Assembly: GCF_023156285.1 (NCBI RefSeq)
Contig: NZ_JAKZAJ010000001.1
Coordinates: 682,001-746,000 of the forward strand
Direction of reading: 5' to 3'
Source: Marinobacter koreensis
GTDB taxonomy: Bacteria > Pseudomonadota > Gammaproteobacteria > Pseudomonadales > Oleiphilaceae
DNA: 64,000 nt
Of the stretch, positions 44,572 to 53,271 are shown in pieces; positions within the stretch are counted from its first letter, which is position 1; every line of letters starts with the position of its first letter. Made by a program: the position numbers and the translations under genes. Under the pieces are notes generated by a model. The model did not search any database. It was not told the origin of the DNA and saw only the letters and a program-made list of their open reading frames with translations.

Positions 44572-45808
44572 AGATGGCCTTGCCCCAGGCTTCGCGGCGG
44601 CCCGGCAGTACCAGGTTGAGTATGATGGCCGCCACCGCACACAGGGCGATGCCCTCGAGGTGGCCCAGCACCATACCGCCGATCCCGAACACCAGGGTAA
44701 CACCCACGATGACCAGGTTCCGGGATTCCGACAGATCCACCTGGTGGCGGATCAGGGTATTCAGACCGACCACGGCAATCGAACCAAACAGCAGGCAGAG
44801 AATCCCGCCCATGACCGGCGCCGGGATGGTCTGGAGGGCGGCGCCGAATTTGCCGATGAAAGCCAGTACGATGGCAACAATGGCGGCCCACCACATGACC
44901 CTGGGGTTGAAGTTGCGGGTCAGCATGACGGCGCCGGTGACTTCCGAGTAGGTGGTATTGGGCGGGCCGCCAAAGAGTGCTGCGGCACTTGTGGCGAGGC
45001 CGTCCCCGAGGAGGGTCCGGTGCAGTCCCGGCTTTTCCAGGTAGTTCCGGCGGGTCACGTTGCCAATCGCCAGGATGTCGCCGATGTGCTCGATGGCCGG
45101 TGCGATCGCCACCGGAATCATGAACAGGACGGCGCCCCAGCTGAACTCGGGGGTCACGAAGTTGGGGACGGCAAACCAGGGCGCGTTCTCAATCGGGGTG
45201 GTGTCGACAATGCCCATGAGCGCAGACACGACATAGCCCACCACGACGCCAAACATGATCGGAATCAGGCGGAAAATGCCCTTGGCCCAGACCGACATCA
45301 CGATGGTCACGGCCAGTGAAATCATCGAGATCCAGATCGCGGTGTCGTGGGGAACCAGTTGGCTGGAACCATCACCGGTCCTGCCGGACGCCATGTGGAC
45401 GGCCACCGGGGCGAGACCCAGGCCGATGGTCATGATCACCGGAGCGATAACCACCGGCGGCAGCAGTTGCCGGATAAAACCGGTACCGCGAAGGCGAATA
45501 GCGCCGCTGAGCAGAACGTACAGGATGCCAGCCGCCATCAGGCCGCCCAGGGTTTCTTCCAGGCCGAATTTGCCTTTCGAGGCGATCACCGGAGCGATAA
45601 ACGCGAAGGAGGACGCCAGAAAGATGGGAATCTGGCCGCCGGTCACTATGTGGAAAATCAGGGTGCCGATCCCCGCCGTGAACAATGCCACGTTCGGGTC
45701 GAGGCCGGTAATCAGGGGCATGAGCACCAGGGCACCGAATGCCACCAGCAACATTTGTGAGCCCGCGATGACCTGCTTCCAGATCGGGTCGTTCGAATGG
45801 TCCTGCAT
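44552..45808 (-). CDS. uraA: Uracil permease
   Basis: A 418-residue transporter of the NCS2 family with 12-14 hydrophobic segments, the central motif APAIEHIGDILAIG (acidic substrate-binding Glu) and FGGPPNTTYSEVTGAVMLT. It imports uracil for Upp. It starts 3 bp after the upp stop, as in the E. coli upp-uraA operon. Confidence 0.92.
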   Translation of the reverse strand: MQDHSNDPIWKQVIAGSQMLLVAFGALVLMPLITGLDPNVALFTAGIGTLIFHIVTGGQIPIFLASSFAFIAPVIASKGKFGLEETLGGLMAAGILYVLLSGAIRLRGTGFIRQLLPPVVIAPVIMTIGLGLAPVAVHMASGRTGDGSSQLVPHDTAIWISMISLAVTIVMSVWAKGIFRLIPIMFGVVVGYVVSALMGIVDTTPIENAPWFAVPNFVTPEFSWGAVLFMIPVAIAPAIEHIGDILAIGNVTRRNYLEKPGLHRTLLGDGLATSAAALFGGPPNTTYSEVTGAVMLTRNFNPRVMWWAAIVAIVLAFIGKFGAALQTIPAPVMGGILCLLFGSIAVVGLNTLIRHQVDLSESRNLVIVGVTLVFGIGGMVLGHLEGIALCAVAAIILNLVLPGRREAWGKAIYEQATD

Positions 45809-45811
45809 GAT

Positions 45812-46450
45812 TCAGACGTCCTTCTGTTTGGTGCCGAAAATCTTGTCGCCGGCGTCGCCCAGACCCGGGAGGATATAACCCTTGTCGTTCAGGTGGTCGT
45901 CCACCGAGGCGGTGTAAATGGAGACATCCGGATGCGCTTCGAGCACCCGCTCGACACCCTCGGGGGCGGCGACGAGAACCAGGGCCCGGATTTCAGTGCT
46001 GCCGGCCTTCTTCAGCAGGTCGATGGTGGAGATCATGGAGCCGCCGGTCGCCAGCATCGGATCGACGATCAGGGCCATGCGCTGGTCCAGCTCTCCGACC
46101 AGTTTTTCCAGGTAGGTGCTGGCCTCCAGGGTTTCTTCGTTACGAATCTGACCGACCACGCTTACCCGCGCCACCGGAATCAGACTCAGGACGCCGTCCA
46201 GCATGCCCAGACCGGCCCGGAGAATCGGCACGATGGTGACTTTTTTGCCGTGGATCTGTTCGACGGAAACCGGGCCCGCCCACCCCTCAATGGTTTTTTC
46301 CTGGAGATTGAAGTCCTTGGTGGCTTCGTAAGTCAGCAGGGCGCCGACCTCCTGTGCCAGTTCACGAAAATTCTTGGTGCTGATGTCCGCCCGGCGCATA
46401 AGACCGAGTTTGTGTCGGATCAGGGGGTGCTTTACCTCGTGGATTGGCAT
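45812..46450 (-). CDS. upp: Uracil phosphoribosyltransferase
   Basis: Upp converts uracil and PRPP to UMP. The 212-residue enzyme has [13 protein letters not shown] at the N terminus, the PRPP loop [10 protein letters not shown] and [17 protein letters not shown] at the end. The ATG at 46450 follows AGGTG; the frame extending to 46513 is not needed. The leader is rich in CA/CAGA repeats. First gene of upp-uraA-methyltransferase, divergent from flhA. Confidence 0.94.
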   Translation of the reverse strand: MPIHEVKHPLIRHKLGLMRRADISTKNFRELAQEVGALLTYEATKDFNLQEKTIEGWAGPVSVEQIHGKKVTIVPILRAGLGMLDGVLSLIPVARVSVVGQIRNEETLEASTYLEKLVGELDQRMALIVDPMLATGGSMISTIDLLKKAGSTEIRALVLVAAPEGVERVLEAHPDVSIYTASVDDHLNDKGYILPGLGDAGDKIFGTKQKDV

Positions 46451-46580
46451 GGTGTCACCTGTGTGTCTGTCTGTGTGGGTCGTGTTCGCGACGGGCGCGA
46501 ACAAATGGCGCAAGGATACCGTATCTGACGGGTCCCGTCAGGCTTGTTGGCGGTATTGCCCGGGACGATTTCGTAAGGAG

Positions 46581-46596
46581 TGGTACGGATCTTGCG
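46581..46596 (+). promoter_or_regulatory. Sigma-54 promoter of flhA
   Basis: TGGTACGGATCTTGCG: GG (46582-46583), 10-bp spacer, GC (46594-46595), with TTGC in the -12 half. It lies 86 bp before the flhA ATG, in the divergent upp-flhA spacer, and restores flagellar control after the inserted opposite-strand genes. Confidence 0.87.
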
Positions 46597-46681
46597 AAGA
46601 ACCCTCCAAACGACGCACCGGCGTCAGATTTTCGACCACGTCGTGGCCCATGGGGCACGGCAAACCGGAGAAGTTTCCCGA

Positions 46682-48865
46682 ATGGACAGAGCGTTAGTCC
46701 TTCACAACGTCAAATCCCTGACGCGAGGCAACCTCGGCATTCCCATCATGTTGATGGGACTTCTGGGCATGATGATTCTGCCCATGCCGGCGTTCCTCCT
46801 GGACGTCTTTTTCACGTTCAACATTACGCTGTCCATCGTGATTCTGCTGGTGTGTGTTTACGCCTTGCGGCCTATGGAGTTCGCCTCGTTCCCGACCGTG
46901 CTTCTGGTCGCGACGCTGCTTCGACTGGCGCTGAACGTTGCATCCACACGTATTGTGCTTCTGGAAGGGCATCAGGGCGGGGATGCTGCGGGTAAGGTGA
47001 TCCAGTCTTTCGGTGAGGTGCTGATCGGCGGCAACTATGCCGTGGGGCTGGTGGTGTTCGCCATTCTCATGATCATCAACTTCATGGTGGTTACCAAGGG
47101 TGCCGGCCGGGTCTCGGAGGTGAGCGCCCGCTTTACCCTCGATGCCATGCCCGGCAAGCAGATGGCCATTGACGCGGATCTGAATGCGGGGCTGATTAAC
47201 CAGGACGAAGCCAAGCATCGCCGGTCGGAAGTGGCCCAGGAAGCCGACTTCTACGGCTCCATGGACGGTGCCTCCAAGTTCGTCAAGGGCGACGCCGTTG
47301 CCGGTTTGCTGATCCTCGCGATCAACATCGTCGGTGGCGTTGCCATCGGGATGATGCAGCACGACCTCACCTTCGGACTGGCCATGCAGCGCTATGCACT
47401 GCTCACCATCGGTGACGGCCTGGTGGCCCAGATTCCCTCCCTGCTGCTGTCCACCTCCGCTGCCATCATGGTCACGCGGGTAACCTCCAGTCAGGAGCTG
47501 GGCGGTCAGATTATCCAGCAGATGTTCAGTGCGCCCAAGGCACTGGCGATTGCCGCCGGCATCCTGATTCTGCTGGGGCTGATTCCCGGCATGCCGCACC
47601 TGGCGTTCCTTGGTCTGGGTGCCATTGCAGGCGGTGCCGCCTGGTATATCTGGAAGCAGGATCGGCAGACCGTGGAAGAGGGCGGCGGTTTCCCGTCGCG
47701 GGGACCGGGATTGTCAGGGCAGGCGCCCTCTGGCCGTGATCTGCCGCCGGGTAGCGACAGTGGCGGCGGTGAGAATGCACAGCTTCCGGCTCCGGCCGGT
47801 GAGAACCGGGAGTTGGGTTGGGATGACGTCGCCACCGTCGATATTGTGGGTCTGGAGGTCGGTTACCGGCTCATTCCGCTCGTGGATAAATCCCAGGGCG
47901 GTCAACTGCTGAGCCGGATCAAGGGCGTCCGGAAAAAGCTGTCTCAGGATCTCGGCTTCCTGATGCCGTCCGTTCACATTCGCGACAACCTGGACCTCAT
48001 GCCCAATGTGTATCGGGTCACGCTCATGGGCGTGACCATTGCCGAAGCTGAAATTCACCCCGATCGTGAGCTGGCCATTGATCCGGGCCAGGTGTTCGGG
48101 AAGATCGACGGCATTGAAGGCAAGGACCCGGCTTTCGGGCTCGATGCGTCCTGGATTGAGCCGGACAAGAAGGATCAGGCCCAGACCCTCGGATACACGG
48201 TAGTGGATGCCAGTACCGTGGTCGCCACCCACCTGAACCAGATTCTTCAGAAGCACGCCCACGAACTGATCGGGCACGAAGAGGCCCAGAAGTGGCTGGA
48301 TCAGCTGGAAAAGATTTCACCCAAGCTCGCGGAAGAGTTGGTGCCGACCACCATTTCGATCAGTCTGCTTCTGAAAGTCCTGCAGAACCTGCTCAAGGAA
48401 GAAGTTCCGATCCGGGATATGCGTTCGATTGCGGAGGCAATCGTGAACGTTCATCCGCGCAGTCAGGATCCCAAGATACTGACTACCGTGGCGCGTCAGG
48501 CCCTGCGCCGGATGATTGTCCAGAGCATCTGTGGCAACGAGTCCGAGATTCCCGTGATTACGCTGGACCCGGACCTGGAACAGTTGTTGCTTAAGTCTGT
48601 TCAACAGAGTCAACAATCCGGCGGTCAGGATGACATAGGGTTGGTGCTGGAGCCGAACATGGTTGAAAAGCTCCAGCGCTCCCTGCAGGACAGCGTGCAG
48701 CGACAGGAGATGCTCGGCAAGCCCGCCATTCTTCTGGTGTCCGGGCCCCTTCGCCCGGTTCTGGCGAGGTTCGCCAGCTACGGAGTGGAACGATTGCACG
48801 TGTTGTCGTACCAGGAAATACCGGATAACAAACAGGTCACCATCGTGGCATCCGTGGGGCAGTGA
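46682..48865 (+). CDS. flhA: FlhA, flagellar export-gate component
   Basis: A 727-residue protein with about eight N-terminal transmembrane helices, the FHIPEP family signature (VSARFTLDAMPGKQMAIDAD) and a large cytosolic domain (ending EIPDNKQVTIVASVGQ). It binds export chaperones and uses proton flow. The ATG at 46682 is selected; the frame upstream from 46580 includes the sigma-54 promoter and is not translated. Confidence 0.95.
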   Translation: MDRALVLHNVKSLTRGNLGIPIMLMGLLGMMILPMPAFLLDVFFTFNITLSIVILLVCVYALRPMEFASFPTVLLVATLLRLALNVASTRIVLLEGHQGGDAAGKVIQSFGEVLIGGNYAVGLVVFAILMIINFMVVTKGAGRVSEVSARFTLDAMPGKQMAIDADLNAGLINQDEAKHRRSEVAQEADFYGSMDGASKFVKGDAVAGLLILAINIVGGVAIGMMQHDLTFGLAMQRYALLTIGDGLVAQIPSLLLSTSAAIMVTRVTSSQELGGQIIQQMFSAPKALAIAAGILILLGLIPGMPHLAFLGLGAIAGGAAWYIWKQDRQTVEEGGGFPSRGPGLSGQAPSGRDLPPGSDSGGGENAQLPAPAGENRELGWDDVATVDIVGLEVGYRLIPLVDKSQGGQLLSRIKGVRKKLSQDLGFLMPSVHIRDNLDLMPNVYRVTLMGVTIAEAEIHPDRELAIDPGQVFGKIDGIEGKDPAFGLDASWIEPDKKDQAQTLGYTVVDASTVVATHLNQILQKHAHELIGHEEAQKWLDQLEKISPKLAEELVPTTISISLLLKVLQNLLKEEVPIRDMRSIAEAIVNVHPRSQDPKILTTVARQALRRMIVQSICGNESEIPVITLDPDLEQLLLKSVQQSQQSGGQDDIGLVLEPNMVEKLQRSLQDSVQRQEMLGKPAILLVSGPLRPVLARFASYGVERLHVLSYQEIPDNKQVTIVASVGQ

Positions 48866-48922
48866 GCCTGGCGGGTGTGAGTCGGCAAGCGTCATGAACG
48901 CGATGTCGCTGGAGGAAGCATA

Positions 48923-50209
48923 ATGAAGGTAAAACGGTTTTTCGCTCAGACAATGGCAGAAGCGCTGAAGCAGGTCAGCCACGAAATGGGGCCGGATGCC
49001 GTGATTCTCTCCAATCGCCGGGTCGATGGCGGCGTCGAAATAGTGACGGCGCTGGACTACGACGAAAATATGGCGCGTCAGCGGCTTGGTGAAAAAGCTG
49101 CGGAGGCAAGCAATGGTTCCCGTCTGGCGGAGCTCCAGGCTGAGCAGCATCGCCGGCTTGAGGAAGAGCTGAACCGGTCCCGGGACCGAATCCGTGAAGT
49201 CCGCGAGAAGCGGGCCGCACAGGGTCAGGGGTACGAGAGCGCATCCTTTGCCGAATTGCAGGAAGCAGCGTCCGAGGCTTTCCAGCCCGCCGAAGCCGCT
49301 CCCGCCCAAACGGGGTATTCCGACGAGTTGGCCCAGATGCGTGCCGAAATCAGTTCCCTCCGGGACATGGTTCGCGGTCAGCAACCTGCTGTCGAAAAAT
49401 CGCCAGGCAATGCGGTTCAGCAGAGGCTGGCGGAACGGTTGCAGGAATTCGGTCTTGGCGCGGATCTGGCCGGGTCACTGTCCCGGCGTCACCGGGGTGG
49501 AAAGCTTGAGGATGGCTGGAAACAGTCGCTGAAAATGCTGGCGACCGGGGTTCGGACCTCCCGCCAGGACTGGCTGGATGAAGGCGGCGTCTATGCGCTG
49601 GTTGGCCCGACCGGTTCCGGCAAGACCACGACAATCGGTAAGCTGGCGGCTCGCTATGTGCTTCGCCACGGCGCCGATTCCCTGGCGCTGGTGACAACCG
49701 ATCGCTTCCGCGTGGCCGCGCACGAGCAGCTGTTTGTCTTCGGTCGCATCCTCAATGTGCCGGTTCGGGTGGTCGATGAGAGCCATTCCCTGGATGATAT
49801 TCTCGACGAATTGTCCGACCGCCACCTGGTCCTGATCGATACCGCCGGCCTGACCAGCAGTGATCGGGGTTACCAGGAACAGCTGGCCGAACTCGCCCGG
49901 AGTCATCACAACGTCCGGACCCACCTTGTGGTTTCGGCCACCAGCCAGCCCCGTATCATGAAATCCGTCTGGCATTGCTATAAGATGGCAGAACTCGCGG
50001 GCTGCGTCATGACCAAGATCGATGAAGCCCTGACCCTGGGTGAGTCCCTCGGGTTTGTGATGGAAACGGGACTTCCGGTGGCCTGGTACACAGATGGCCA
50101 GAGGATTCCCGAAGACCTCCATCACGCAGAGGCCGTCCCACTGGTGAGATTGGCCGTTGAACGGCTCAAGATGCTGCAGCGACAGCAGGCCGTTGCCGAG
50201 GGGGCCTGA
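48923..50209 (+). CDS. flhF: FlhF, SRP-type GTPase for flagellar placement
   Basis: FlhF recruits the first flagellar parts to the cell pole. The 428-residue protein has a basic N-terminal segment, a long charged linker (about 60-180) and an SRP-GTPase NG domain with P-loop VGPTGSGKTTTIGKLAA, DRFRVAAHEQL and LIDTAGL. GGAGG precedes the ATG. Confidence 0.95.
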   Translation: MKVKRFFAQTMAEALKQVSHEMGPDAVILSNRRVDGGVEIVTALDYDENMARQRLGEKAAEASNGSRLAELQAEQHRRLEEELNRSRDRIREVREKRAAQGQGYESASFAELQEAASEAFQPAEAAPAQTGYSDELAQMRAEISSLRDMVRGQQPAVEKSPGNAVQQRLAERLQEFGLGADLAGSLSRRHRGGKLEDGWKQSLKMLATGVRTSRQDWLDEGGVYALVGPTGSGKTTTIGKLAARYVLRHGADSLALVTTDRFRVAAHEQLFVFGRILNVPVRVVDESHSLDDILDELSDRHLVLIDTAGLTSSDRGYQEQLAELARSHHNVRTHLVVSATSQPRIMKSVWHCYKMAELAGCVMTKIDEALTLGESLGFVMETGLPVAWYTDGQRIPEDLHHAEAVPLVRLAVERLKMLQRQQAVAEGA

Positions 50210-50312
50210 CCGGGGTTCCGCCGTGCCGGATGACGGTTTATCCTGCGGGCATCAAGTGCGGTTAACAGAACAATGAGCGTTCGTTGAAACGTGGCAAGAG
50301 ACAATAGACAGT

Positions 50313-51125
50313 ATGAGCAAAGCACATCCGGTTCAGGTGATTGCAGTTTCCGGCGGAAAAGGCGGGGTGGGAAAGAGTAACGTCTCGGTCAACCTCGGGA
50401 TCGCACTGGCGCAGAAAGGCCGGCGGGTGGTCCTGCTGGATGCGGATCTGGGCCTTGCCAACATCGACGTCCTGCTCGGAATAACGGCCAACCGGAACCT
50501 GCAGGATGTTCTGGCGGGGGAGTGTGATCTTCGGGACGTGCTGGTCAATGGCCCCGGGGGCATCAAGATCGTTCCCGCGTCCTCGGGTACCCAGCGGATG
50601 ACCCAGCTTACGGCGATGGAGCATGCCGGCCTGATCAACGCGTTCAGCGAACTGGGCGATCAGATCGATGTGCTGATCGTGGATACCGCAGCGGGTATAT
50701 CCGAATCGGTGGTCAGCTTTCTTCGTGCGTCCCAGGAGCTGTTGCTGGTTGTCTGTGACGAGCCGACCTCGATCACCGATGCCTATGCGTTGATCAAACT
50801 GATGAATCGGGACTACGGCGTCAACCGCTTCCGGATCCTGGCCAATCAGGTTCGCAACGATCAGGAAGGCCGTCACCTGTTCGAGAAACTGACCCGGGTC
50901 ACTGAGCGGTTCCTTGATGTGGCACTACAATATGTGGGTATGGTGCCGTACGACGAAGCAGTCAGGAAAGCAGTGCAAAGACAGCGTGCCGTTCTTGATG
51001 CCTATCCCCGGGCCAAGGCATCCCTCGCCATCAAGGCGCTGGCCGAAAAGGTCGATAACTGGCCATTACCTTCTTCTCCCCGGGGGCATCTGGAATTTTT
51101 TGTGGAGCGGCTCGTCGAAGTCTGA
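50313..51125 (+). CDS. fleN: FleN (FlhG), flagellar number regulator
   Basis: A MinD/ParA-type ATPase that restrains FleQ and FlhF so that one polar flagellum forms. The 270-residue protein has the deviant Walker A GGKGGVGKSNVSVNLG, LLDADLGLANIDVLLG and VDTAAGISE. The 103-bp gap after flhF shows no clear promoter and only a weak ribosome site. Confidence 0.95.
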   Translation: MSKAHPVQVIAVSGGKGGVGKSNVSVNLGIALAQKGRRVVLLDADLGLANIDVLLGITANRNLQDVLAGECDLRDVLVNGPGGIKIVPASSGTQRMTQLTAMEHAGLINAFSELGDQIDVLIVDTAAGISESVVSFLRASQELLLVVCDEPTSITDAYALIKLMNRDYGVNRFRILANQVRNDQEGRHLFEKLTRVTERFLDVALQYVGMVPYDEAVRKAVQRQRAVLDAYPRAKASLAIKALAEKVDNWPLPSSPRGHLEFFVERLVEV

Positions 51126-51159
51126 ATCGGATCCTGTCAACGATAAAAACACCGGATAG

Positions 51160-51903
51160 ATGACATTGGCGAAACGTCTGGGAATGTACCATCAAGCTGT
51201 TGCCTCGACACCCTCCGGGCTGGTTGAGGAGCATGCTCCGCTGGTCAAGAAAATCGCCCTCCACCTGATGGCCCGTCTTCCTGCTTCGGTTCAACTGGAA
51301 GATCTCATGCAGGCCGGCATGATTGGTTTGCTGGAAGCGGCACAGCGATACAGTTCCACTGGCGGTGCGACGTTCGAAACCTATGCGGGCATCCGCATCC
51401 GTGGTGCGATGGTGGATGAGATTCGCAAAGGCGACTGGGTTCCCCGATCTGTCCACCGCAATGCCCGGCGCATCTCCCAGGCCATCAAGGTCGTGGAGGA
51501 CCGGCTGGGCCGGGAGGCCCAGGACAGCGAGGTCGCTGAAGAGCTGGGCATGGACCTTGCCGAATACCATGCGTCGCTCAGTGACTCGAACGGCGGACGA
51601 CTTTTTAGCCTTGATGAGCTCAATGAATCCGGCGAGCTGCCGATAGAACATTCAGAAACCAGTGATAATCCCTTTGAGGGGCTGTCTTCGGACGCATTTC
51701 GCCGGAGCCTGGCGCAGGCGATCGAGGAGTTGCCCGAGCGCGAGAAATTGGTTCTCAGCCTGTATTACCAGGAAGAACTGAACCTCAAGGAAATTGGTGC
51801 GGTGATCGGGGTCAGCGAAAGCCGCGTCAGCCAGATACACAGTCAGGCGGCATTGCGCCTGCGGGGCAGGCTGACAGACTGGCGGGATGAATCGGGCGTC
51901 TGA
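51160..51903 (+). CDS. fliA: FliA, flagellar sigma-28 factor
   Basis: FliA directs late flagellar and chemotaxis genes. The 247-residue factor has region 2 (LEDLMQAGMIGLLEAAQRY, ASVQLED), region 3 and region 4 (LPEREKLVLSLYYQEELNLKE). It lies 34 bp after fleN. Its promoter targets include the site at 58223-58249. Confidence 0.95.
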   Translation: MTLAKRLGMYHQAVASTPSGLVEEHAPLVKKIALHLMARLPASVQLEDLMQAGMIGLLEAAQRYSSTGGATFETYAGIRIRGAMVDEIRKGDWVPRSVHRNARRISQAIKVVEDRLGREAQDSEVAEELGMDLAEYHASLSDSNGGRLFSLDELNESGELPIEHSETSDNPFEGLSSDAFRRSLAQAIEELPEREKLVLSLYYQEELNLKEIGAVIGVSESRVSQIHSQAALRLRGRLTDWRDESGV

Positions 51904-51949
51904 AACAGCGCTCTGTGTTGCAAGTGCTTTCCGGTCTGTAGCTTTTTGG

Positions 51950-51976
51950 TAAACAGCGCTTTACAACCGGCGTAAA
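51950..51976 (+). promoter_or_regulatory. Possible sigma-28 promoter of the cheY operon
   Basis: TAAA (51950-51953), 15-bp spacer, GGCGTAAA (51969-51976) partly resembles TAAA-N15-GCCGATAA. The -10 half has several mismatches, so support is weak. Confidence 0.3.
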
Positions 51977-52065
51977 CGCCCGACAATAAGCGATTGATTC
52001 AAGTGGTGCCGGGGGTTGGGCACTATGCTCAAATGAATGCCGGGAGTGACTAACTGGAGGTCCCA

Positions 52066-52449
52066 TTGGACAAGAACATGAAAATCCTCATCGTGGACGA
52101 CTTTTCTACGATGAGACGCATCATCAAGAACCTGTTGCGCGATCTCGGTTTCACCAACACGGATGAAGCGGACGATGGCAATTCCGCGCTGCCGATGTTG
52201 AAAAGCGGGAAATACGATTTTCTGGTCACCGACTGGAACATGCCAGGTATGTCCGGTTTCGATCTTCTCAAAGCGGTTCGTGCAGATGAGAACCTGAAAA
52301 ATCTGCCGGTGCTCATGGTCACGGCAGAAGCCAAGCGTGACCAGATCGTAGCCGCCGCCCAGGCCGGTGTGAATGGATACGTGGTCAAGCCGTTCACCGC
52401 CGCCGTTCTCAAGGAGAAGATTGAAAAGATCTTCGAACGAATCCAGTAA
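52066..52449 (+). CDS. cheY: CheY, chemotaxis response regulator
   Basis: A 127-residue receiver with the acidic pair ([10 protein letters not shown]), phospho-Asp in VTDWNMPG, Thr (VTAEAKRD) and Lys (VVKPFT). Phospho-CheY binds FliM. A TTG start at 52066 is 5 nt after GGAGG; the next ATG (52078) is 17 nt from it, so TTG initiation is preferred. Confidence 0.95.
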   Translation: MDKNMKILIVDDFSTMRRIIKNLLRDLGFTNTDEADDGNSALPMLKSGKYDFLVTDWNMPGMSGFDLLKAVRADENLKNLPVLMVTAEAKRDQIVAAAQAGVNGYVVKPFTAAVLKEKIEKIFERIQ

Positions 52450-52460
52450 CCAGAGGTCGG

Positions 52461-53255
52461 ATGGCTCTCATGAGCGATAGCAACAAGAACCATCAGAGCC
52501 TCGATCCGGAAGTCGCGGCGAAGCTCGAAAGCCAGTCGGCGGAACTCGCCGAGAGTGTTCAGGCCGGAGATTATGCCCGGGCGATGACCCTGATCAATGA
52601 ACTGAGTGACACGAGGGATCAGAGTCTGTACCGGGAAGTCGGTCGTCTTACCCGGAGCCTGCACGAGGCCATCCGGAACTTCCAGATCGATCCCCGCAAC
52701 GCAGAGCAGAAAGAAGCGCTCTCCAAAATGTCGGATGCCTCGGACCGGCTCGAATACGTCGTGCAGATGACGGGCCAGGCGGCCAACCGCACGATGGATC
52801 TGGTTGAAGTGTCCATGCCGATGGCCCACGCCATCCGGGATGAGGCGCGGGCGCTCAGTGCCGAGTGGGCGAGGTTGCGGCGTCGGGAAATGGCGCCTGC
52901 GGAATTCCGCGAGCTGTACGGGCGGATTGACCGGTTTTTCTCAAGTCTTTCCACCGAGGCCGATACTATCTACAGCAACCTCTCGGAAATTCTGCTGGCG
53001 CAGGACTTCCAGGATCTGACCGGTCAGGTTATCCAGAAGGTGACCAACCTGGTCAAGGAGGTTGAGGAGCATCTTCTGAGCCTGGTGGTCATGGCGAGCC
53101 ACGTCGATCAGCTCACCGGTACGGTCCATCAGATCGAGGACAAACAGGTTTCGGCCGAAGAGGGTGTTGGGCCGCAGATGAACGCCGAAGAGCGTGATGA
53201 CGTGGTTTCCGGACAGGACGACGTGGACGATTTGTTGTCCAGTCTCGGTTTTTGA
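52461..53255 (+). CDS. cheZ: CheZ, CheY-phosphate phosphatase
   Basis: A 264-residue helical protein with the catalytic stretch EILLAQDFQDLTGQVIQKV (the AQDFQDLTGQ signature with active Gln) and a C-terminal DVDDLLSSLGF that binds CheY. The ATG at 52461 has GAGG 4 nt upstream. Confidence 0.94.
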   Translation: MALMSDSNKNHQSLDPEVAAKLESQSAELAESVQAGDYARAMTLINELSDTRDQSLYREVGRLTRSLHEAIRNFQIDPRNAEQKEALSKMSDASDRLEYVVQMTGQAANRTMDLVEVSMPMAHAIRDEARALSAEWARLRRREMAPAEFRELYGRIDRFFSSLSTEADTIYSNLSEILLAQDFQDLTGQVIQKVTNLVKEVEEHLLSLVVMASHVDQLTGTVHQIEDKQVSAEEGVGPQMNAEERDDVVSGQDDVDDLLSSLGF

Positions 53256-53271
53256 CGAAAGAGGGTAGTAC

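Noticed and set aside
43837..46528. Plus-strand frames over the methyltransferase, uraA and upp
   Set aside because: They are shadows of well-supported minus-strand genes.
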